Assembly (NCBI GenBank): GCA_016719485.1
Contig: JADJZB010000002.1
Span: 62,001 to 126,000 of the forward strand
Reading direction: 5' to 3'
Length of the DNA: 64,000 bases
Origin: Holophagales bacterium
Lineage (GTDB): Bacteria > Acidobacteriota > Thermoanaerobaculia > UBA5066
Positions 59,326-64,000 of the stretch are shown here, piece by piece. The notes under the pieces are model-generated. The model did no database searches. It saw only the letters and a program-made list of their open reading frames with translations, and was not told where the DNA came from. Numbering within the stretch: position 1 is the first letter of the stretch; each line of letters begins with the position of its first letter. The position numbers and the translations under genes were made by a program.

Positions 59326-60284
59326 GCCAGCCGAGAAAGGCCGCCGCCCAGCCGTTCGCGCCGAGCCTCGTCCCGGCGTCGCCGGACGACAGGCTCCTCA
59401 ACGACCTCCTCGGGGAAGCAGGGAAGCTCCTCGCCGATCACCCCGAGCTCGCCTCACCGCGAGCGTGGGTCGACCTCTGGAACCTCTTCCTCCACCGCAA
59501 CCAGTCGCTCGAGCTCGACGACTTCGGCTACGACGAGGCGGCGGCGAGGGTCTGGCACCCGCTCTTCGATTTCCTGTACCGCGTCTGGTGGCGCGTGACG
59601 CTCTCGGGAGTGGAGAACGTCCCGAACGAGGGCCGGGCCCTCCTGGTGATCAACCACTCGGGCGTCCTGCCCTGGGACGGCGCGATGGTCAAGCATGGCA
59701 TCGCGCACGAGCACCCGTCGCGGCGGCGGGCGCGCCTGCTCGCCCTCGACATGTTCACGACGCTGCCGTTCCTCCAGCCCTGGCTGCGGCAGCTGGGCGA
59801 GGTCCGGGCCTGCCCCGAGAACGGGGAGAGGCTCCTCCTCAGGGACGAGCTCGTCGCCGTCTTCCCCGAGGGTGTGAAGGGCGTCGGAAAGTACTTCCGA
59901 GATCGTTACCGCGTCGCGCGTTTCGGGCGGGGCGGCTTCGTGCGGCTCGCGCTCCGGACCCGCTCTCCCATCATCCCGATCTCCGTGGTGGGGGCGGAAG
60001 AGATCCACCCGATCCTGTTCCGCCCCGACTTCATCGGTCGGGCCTTCGGCTTTCCCTACTTCCCGATCACCCCCACGTTCCCCCTCCTGGGCCCGGGGGG
60101 ACTCATCCCGGCGCCGACGAAGTGGTGGATCGACATCGGCAAGCCGATCGACGTGGGGCTCGATCCGGACCACGCCGAGCGTCCGATGATCGTCAACGAG
60201 GTGACCGACGTCGTCCGCTCGACGATCCAGCAGATGATCGACTCGCGTCTGGCCCGAAGGGGAAACCTCTTCACCGGCGAGTAG
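59322..60284 (+). CDS. Lysophospholipid/PlsC-type acyltransferase
   Basis: 320 aa. Acceptor/catalytic motif NHSGVLPWDGAM (His then Asp, the variant with longer spacing than NHX4D), later FPEGVKGVGKYF (motif III-like) and IIPISVVGAEE (motif IV-like). Likely transfers an acyl group to glycerolipid or another alcohol at the inner membrane. No strong transmembrane helix apart from LFDFLYRVWWRVTL. Overlaps the convergent patatin gene by 14 bases. Confidence 0.82.
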   Translation: MSQPRKAAAQPFAPSLVPASPDDRLLNDLLGEAGKLLADHPELASPRAWVDLWNLFLHRNQSLELDDFGYDEAAARVWHPLFDFLYRVWWRVTLSGVENVPNEGRALLVINHSGVLPWDGAMVKHGIAHEHPSRRRARLLALDMFTTLPFLQPWLRQLGEVRACPENGERLLLRDELVAVFPEGVKGVGKYFRDRYRVARFGRGGFVRLALRTRSPIIPISVVGAEEIHPILFRPDFIGRAFGFPYFPITPTFPLLGPGGLIPAPTKWWIDIGKPIDVGLDPDHAERPMIVNEVTDVVRSTIQQMIDSRLARRGNLFTGE

Positions 60285-61479
60285 CCGCCACTCTCGAGCT
60301 CCCGGCCGTGACCGGCTGCGCCGCCTCCGGGCGGCGCGGCGCCCTGGAGACGGGCATCGCGGGGCGAAGCCGCATGCCGTGACGCTCGAAGACCCTGGAG
60401 AGGCGACCGTACTCGGCGTCGAGCTTCTGGAGTGTGGAACGGTAGGCGAACTCGGCGATCCGGATCCGGCCCGACGTTCGCATGATGTTCCGCATCAGGC
60501 GGGGGAGCTCCTCGGGCTTCGGCTCGAACAGGACGATGTCGGTCTCGGGGTTCTCGCGACGGTAGCGCGAGAGACCGTACTGGAGCCTCGAGTGCAGGGA
60601 GAGGCGAAAAACCTGGTCGAGGATCGAGAGGAGGCCGCGGCTCGCGAGGGCACCCTGGTCGCGGCCGAGAGGGAGGAGCCCGCTCGACAGGTCGAAGCGG
60701 GCCGGGACGATCGGGTTGACGCAGAGAACGATGCCGCAGCGCTCCTTGAGGGCCAGGGAGATGTGGGCCGTCTTCCGCACGCCGCCGTCGATGTAGTCGA
60801 CGCCGTCGATCCGCACGGGCCGGAAGAAGCCCGGCAGGGCGCAGGAGGCGGCGACGGCGCGCGAGATGGGAACGGTGTCGTTTCCGGGCTCGCCGAAGAC
60901 ACGTGTCTCTCCCGAGTCGAGCGCGACCGTCACGACGCGGAGCTTCCCTTCGAGGGCCCGGAAGTCGTTCGAACGGCCCTCCTCGGAGAGCCACGCCGCG
61001 AGCCACGCCTCGAGGCCGTCGAGGAGGAAGAAGCCCGAAGGCAGGAGGCCTGCGAACGAGGCGACGAGGTCGGTGACGGTCGCGTCCTGGCGGTTCCTGT
61101 AGAAGTCGCGGAGGGAACGCGCGAGCGTCACCGGGGCCGAGACGAGGCGCGAGGCGATCTCTCCGAGGTTCGGGCGGAAGAGGGAGAGCTGGTCGAGGTC
61201 GGAGGAGCGCGGGTGGGTCGCGTTCTGGAACAGGACGGACGGAGAGACCCCGCTGGCCACGAGGGTCCCGACGTAGGCCCCGGCCGAGACGCCGACGAAG
61301 ACGTCGCACTCCGTGAGGGAGAACCCGTCGAGACGCTCCTCGAGGGCCGCGAGGACTCCGATCTCGTAGATCGCCCCGGTCACGCCGCCCCCGGCGCAGA
61401 CGAGGCCTCGACGGAACGGCCGTGCGCGCGCGGCGGCGCCTCCCTGCGGGGGAACGAGCTTCAGCCTGGGTGTGGTCAC
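60271..61479 (-). CDS. Patatin-like phospholipase
   Basis: 402 aa. Oxyanion loop CAGGGVTGAIYEIGVL (~30), nucleophile GVSAG (~63), Asp of the dyad in YIDGGVRK (~220). SCALPGFFRPVRIDG is typical of bacterial patatins. Cytoplasmic lipid acyl hydrolase; it may turn over lipid or granule surfaces in step with the neighbouring acyltransferase. GTG start after GGAGGA. Confidence 0.88.
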   Translation of the reverse strand: MTTPRLKLVPPQGGAAARARPFRRGLVCAGGGVTGAIYEIGVLAALEERLDGFSLTECDVFVGVSAGAYVGTLVASGVSPSVLFQNATHPRSSDLDQLSLFRPNLGEIASRLVSAPVTLARSLRDFYRNRQDATVTDLVASFAGLLPSGFFLLDGLEAWLAAWLSEEGRSNDFRALEGKLRVVTVALDSGETRVFGEPGNDTVPISRAVAASCALPGFFRPVRIDGVDYIDGGVRKTAHISLALKERCGIVLCVNPIVPARFDLSSGLLPLGRDQGALASRGLLSILDQVFRLSLHSRLQYGLSRYRRENPETDIVLFEPKPEELPRLMRNIMRTSGRIRIAEFAYRSTLQKLDAEYGRLSRVFERHGMRLRPAMPVSRAPRRPEAAQPVTAGSSRVAATRR

Positions 61480-61499
61480 GGCTCCTCCGAGACGGAAAC

Positions 61500-61524
61500 G
61501 GCGCCGGGCGGGACGCCCGGCGCC
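61500..61524 (-). terminator. Terminator of the phaR-phasin pair
   Basis: Perfect 10-bp stem GGCGCCGGGC / GCCCGGCGCC with a 5-base loop; on the minus strand it is followed by GTTT, a short U tract. 33 bases after the phasin stop. Confidence 0.6.
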
Positions 61525-61556
61525 AGTTTATCCGGAATGGAGGAGGAGCCTCGGAA

Positions 61557-62042
61557 TCAGGCCGTCTTGCGCTTCCGGGGGCGGCGCGCGGGCGCGTGGA
61601 GCTGGTCCATCTTCCGGCTGAGGGCATCGACCTTCGAGACGAGGGACTTCAGGTCCTTCTGCGTCGTGACGTTCAGGCGATGGAGGGCGCTTTCCAGCGC
61701 CGGCTCGACGACGGCGGAGACGCGGCGGGAGACCTCGTCGGCGATCCGCCCCGCCTCGCGGGAGACGTCGGCCTTGACCGTGTCGAGGTTCGACTTCGCG
61801 TCGCGCACGACACCCTCGACGAAGCGCTTCGGGTCCTTCGCGATCGTCTCGCCCGTCTTCCGGACGTTCGTGGCGGCCGCGCGGACGGACTTCTCCACCT
61901 TCGCGGCAACGGTACGCGTCTCGTCACGGACGGCGTCGACCCTGTTCGCGGCGGTCTTCAGGGCGCGGTCGATCTGCGGCGGAACGTCGAACGGCAGGGT
62001 CTTTCGGGCGGGGGCGGCGCGGCGGGCGGCCTTCTTGATCAT
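61557..62042 (-). CDS. Phasin-family granule-associated protein
   Basis: 161 aa, nearly all helical, with no hydrophobic core segment. Basic N-terminus (IKKAARRAAPARK), amphipathic helices at ~25-115 (VDAVRDETRTVAAKVEKSV, IADEVSRRVSAVVEPALESA), then LHRLNVTTQKDLKSLVSKVDALSRKMDQL, the phasin/PhaF-type motif, and a basic tail (RRPRKRKTA). Expected on the surface of PHA or lipid inclusions. ATG overlaps the stop of the PhaR-like gene (ATGA). Confidence 0.78.
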   Translation of the reverse strand: MIKKAARRAAPARKTLPFDVPPQIDRALKTAANRVDAVRDETRTVAAKVEKSVRAAATNVRKTGETIAKDPKRFVEGVVRDAKSNLDTVKADVSREAGRIADEVSRRVSAVVEPALESALHRLNVTTQKDLKSLVSKVDALSRKMDQLHAPARRPRKRKTA

Positions 62043-62743
62043 TTCTTCTTCTCCTTCGTTCGGGCAGGCGAGGGCCTGCCGTTGGTCTTCGTGTGGTTCG
62101 CGGACGCAGCGTCCAGGGGGAACGACGCGGTGGCGAGCTCCTCGAGATGATCGAGACGGCGCGCCAGCTCCTGGATCTCGGCGTGGACGGCAGGTGACGC
62201 GGAGGGAGAGACCTTCCGGACGAGATCGCGAACGCGGGCGACGACGTCGGAGAGGCTCTCCCGGAATACCGTGCCGACGTCGTCCCTCAGGCGGGCGCCT
62301 TCCTCCCAGGAGAGGCGTCCGCGGCCGACGAGGCCGGCGACGATCCGTTCCACGTCGTGGCGCGCCGTCTCGAGGCGGCGCGTCACGGGAGCGAAGGTCT
62401 CCGCGATCTTCTCGGGCTGTGCGGCTTTTCTGACGGCGCCGGCCATTCGGGCGGCGCCGACCCTTTCCGCCACGCCCGCGACCGTCTCGGCGGCGTCGCT
62501 TCCCGCGCGCAGCAGCATGGCGATGGCGTCCGTGGAGGCGGGGATGGAGACGTGCTCGGAGGCGAGCGCGCGGGAGAGGATCCTGGCGGTGATGTCGTCG
62601 CCCGTGTCGGCCGAGATCACGCGGACGCGATCCCCCTCGGCGATGCACCGCGCGATGTCGTGGAGCGTGACGAAACGTCGCTCGCTCTTCTCGTACAGCT
62701 TCCGGTTACGGTACCGGACGATCTCCCTGAGGCGGTGGCTCAT
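62039..62743 (-). CDS. PhaR-like PHA-accumulation regulator with extended helical C-terminus
   Basis: 234 aa. N-terminal ~60 residues match the PhaR DNA-binding domain: VRYRNRKLYEKSERRFVTL and VISADTGDDITARIL. The rest is long amphipathic helix, with WEEGARLRDDVGTVFRESL and EIQELARRLDHLEELA resembling phasin/granule-binding segments. PhaR proteins bind both DNA and granules and repress phasin genes until granules form. It is co-transcribed with the phasin. ATG 62743 with a good promoter about 10 bases upstream. Confidence 0.82.
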   Translation of the reverse strand: MSHRLREIVRYRNRKLYEKSERRFVTLHDIARCIAEGDRVRVISADTGDDITARILSRALASEHVSIPASTDAIAMLLRAGSDAAETVAGVAERVGAARMAGAVRKAAQPEKIAETFAPVTRRLETARHDVERIVAGLVGRGRLSWEEGARLRDDVGTVFRESLSDVVARVRDLVRKVSPSASPAVHAEIQELARRLDHLEELATASFPLDAASANHTKTNGRPSPARTKEKKK

Positions 62744-62752
62744 CGTGAAGAA

Positions 62753-62781
62753 AAGATAACGCAGCGCGTAATGAGTGTCAA
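62753..62781 (-). promoter_or_regulatory. Promoter of the phaR-phasin pair
   Basis: Minus strand: perfect -35 TTGACA (62781-62776), 16-17 base spacer, -10 TTATCT or TATCTT (62759-62753). The start site falls within a few bases of ATG 62743, so the message has almost no leader. Confidence 0.6.
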
Positions 62782-62880
62782 GGAAGCCGTTCGCTAGCAC
62801 GGCGCGTCAGACGCTGCCAGCCCTGTCGTGCGGGCTCCCGAAACGCTTCCCGCGGGCGTCGCTCGCCCCCGACCCGGGAC

Positions 62881-62886
62881 TAACAT
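62881..62886 (+). promoter_or_regulatory. -10 element, apparently leaderless, for hutU
   Basis: TAACAT ends 7 bases before ATG 62894; no ribosome site in between. Confidence 0.4.
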
Positions 62887-62893
62887 CCGCAGC

Positions 62894-64000
62894 ATGCGCA
62901 CCGTGTCCGCTCCCGCCCGCTACTCCCCGCCGGCCCTCCCGCGCGGGACGACGCTCCGCTGCCGCTCCTGGCTGACGGAAGCGCCCTACCGGATGCTCCT
63001 GAACAACCTGGACCCCGACGTCGCCGAGCGCCGCGAGGACCTCGTCGTCTACGGCGGTTCTGGCAAAGCCGCGCGCAATCCGGCCTGTCTCGAGGCGATC
63101 CTGCGCGAGCTCGAGCGGCTCGGCGACGACGAGACGCTCCTCGTCCAGTCCGGCAAGCCCGTCGCCGTCTTCCGCACGCACGCGGACGCGCCGCGCGTCC
63201 TGATCGCCAACTCCAACCTCGTGCCGAAATGGGGGACGTGGGACGAGTTCCGGCGTCTCGAGGCTCTCGGCCTGACCATGTACGGGCAGATGACGGCCGG
63301 CTCGTGGATCTACATCGGGACGCAGGGAATCCTGCAGGGGACCTACGAGACGTTCGCCGAGGCCGGTCGGCGTGACCTCGGTTCGCCCGACGGGTCCCTC
63401 GCCGGGCGCCTCGCCGTGACCGCCGGCCTCGGGGGCATGGGCGGGGCCCAGCCCCTCGCGGTGACGATGGGCGGAGGTACCGCGCTCGTCGCCGAGGTCG
63501 ATGCCCACCGGATCGACCGCCGGCTTCAGACCCGCTACTGCGACGAGAGGATCGACGACCTCGACGCCGCCATCGACCGGGCTCTGGCGGCGCGCGACGC
63601 CAGGGAGGCTGTCTCCATCGGAGTCCTCGCGAACGCGGTCGACCTCCTCGCGAGGCTGGTGGAGCGGGGAGTCGTCCCCGACCTGCTCACCGACCAGACG
63701 TCGGCGCACGACGAGCTGAACGGCTACGTTCCGCACGGGATGAGCTACGAGGCCGCGCTCGAGCTGAGGGCCGCCGATCCCGCCGCGTACAGCCGCCGGT
63801 CCGTTGCGTCGATGGGGGAGCACGTGAGGCTGATGCTCGAGCTCCAGAGACGAGGGGCTGTCACGTTCGACTACGGCAACAACATCCGGGCGCAGGCGGT
63901 GAAAGCCGGCATCGCCGATGCGTTCCAGATCGAGGGCTTCGTCCCGAAGTACATTCGACCGCTCTTCTGCCTGGGCAAGGGCCCGTTCCGGTGGGCCGCG
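62894..64000 (+). CDS. hutU: Urocanate hydratase, 3'-truncated by window edge
   Basis: 369 codons are visible and the frame is open to the last base; family members are about 550-660 aa, so roughly 60% is here. Urocanase phrases: RMLLNNLDPDVAERREDLVVYGGSGKAARN, SGKPVAVFRTH, NSNLVPKW, TAGSWIYIGTQGILQGTYETF, GLGGMGGAQPLA (NAD+ binding), DQTSAHDELNGYVPHG, FDYGNNIRAQA. Adds water to urocanate using tightly bound NAD+, the second hut step after HutH. ATG chosen from the family's N-terminus and the TAACAT just upstream. Confidence 0.96.
   Translation, partial: MRTVSAPARYSPPALPRGTTLRCRSWLTEAPYRMLLNNLDPDVAERREDLVVYGGSGKAARNPACLEAILRELERLGDDETLLVQSGKPVAVFRTHADAPRVLIANSNLVPKWGTWDEFRRLEALGLTMYGQMTAGSWIYIGTQGILQGTYETFAEAGRRDLGSPDGSLAGRLAVTAGLGGMGGAQPLAVTMGGGTALVAEVDAHRIDRRLQTRYCDERIDDLDAAIDRALAARDAREAVSIGVLANAVDLLARLVERGVVPDLLTDQTSAHDELNGYVPHGMSYEAALELRAADPAAYSRRSVASMGEHVRLMLELQRRGAVTFDYGNNIRAQAVKAGIADAFQIEGFVPKYIRPLFCLGKGPFRWAA

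Noticed and set aside
1..64000. CRISPR arrays, insertion sequences, prophage, integrase or attachment sites
   Set aside because: No regularly spaced repeats, transposase motifs or phage genes were found; the tRNA pair near 30 kb is not flanked by an integrase or a partial tRNA copy.

Overview
The window is about 70% G+C, densely coded, and has no gap longer than about 260 bases. Signal peptides, an outer-membrane channel, LolA/LolCDE-like genes and a PhaR/phasin set point to a Gram-negative bacterium. Gene content and style (many GTG starts, 4-base start/stop overlaps, -10 hexamers directly in front of start codons) would fit an Acidobacteriota- or Myxococcota-like organism; this is an inference from gene families, not a taxonomic proof. 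There are no insertion sequences, CRISPR arrays or rRNA genes. Two tRNA genes (Glu, Lys) lie near 30 kb.

Layout. 1-1010: tail of a pyrimidine nucleoside phosphorylase. 1059-7495: a signalling group (TPR/cNMP-binding protein, response regulator, REC-adenylate cyclase, cNMP-binding diguanylate cyclase) with a YgiQ radical-SAM gene inside it. 7536-12794: ABC-F ATPase, CinA, GpsA and a class I glutamine amidotransferase, mostly overlapping. 12804-18355: a His-rich metal-binding protein divergent from znuACB, which overlaps directly into a LolD/LolC-like exporter and a LolA-like protein. 18490-29818: glycosyltransferase, SirB1-like protein, a CydA-like oxidase pair with a fused cytochrome c, two sulfur-amino-acid PLP enzymes, a hydrolase, a degenerate M41-like protein, an M3 peptidase and a DUF937 protein. 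29974-33234: two tRNAs, two tandem secreted paralogues behind a CRP-type palindrome, and an RpiR-type regulator.

33274-52909 is the most striking region: about 19.6 kb, all on the minus strand. It holds ygeY, ygfK, an NCS2 purine permease, a Tsx-like outer-membrane channel, ygeW, an uncharacterised fold-II PLP enzyme, ssnA, carbamate kinase, ygeX, then a two-domain molybdenum xanthine dehydrogenase with xdhC, yqeC and yqeB, and mocA upstream. This matches the enterobacterial/clostridial yge-ygf set linked to anaerobic purine (urate/xanthine) breakdown. The genes suggest a route: import through both membranes, redox steps by XDH/YgfK, ring opening and carbamoyl removal (SsnA, YgeY, YgeW), ATP from carbamoyl phosphate (carbamate kinase), and deamination of 2,3-diaminopropionate to pyruvate (YgeX). 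A consensus-like promoter with a palindrome in its spacer and flanking direct repeats lies at 52271-52322.

52943-64000: purA, hutH, a double-headed ArsA-type ATPase, a granule/lipid-type cluster (two phasin-like proteins, PhaR-like regulator, SDR, acyltransferase, patatin), and hutU running off the right edge.

Coordinates and motifs were read by eye. Family names rest on recognised motifs and domain order; no database search was run.
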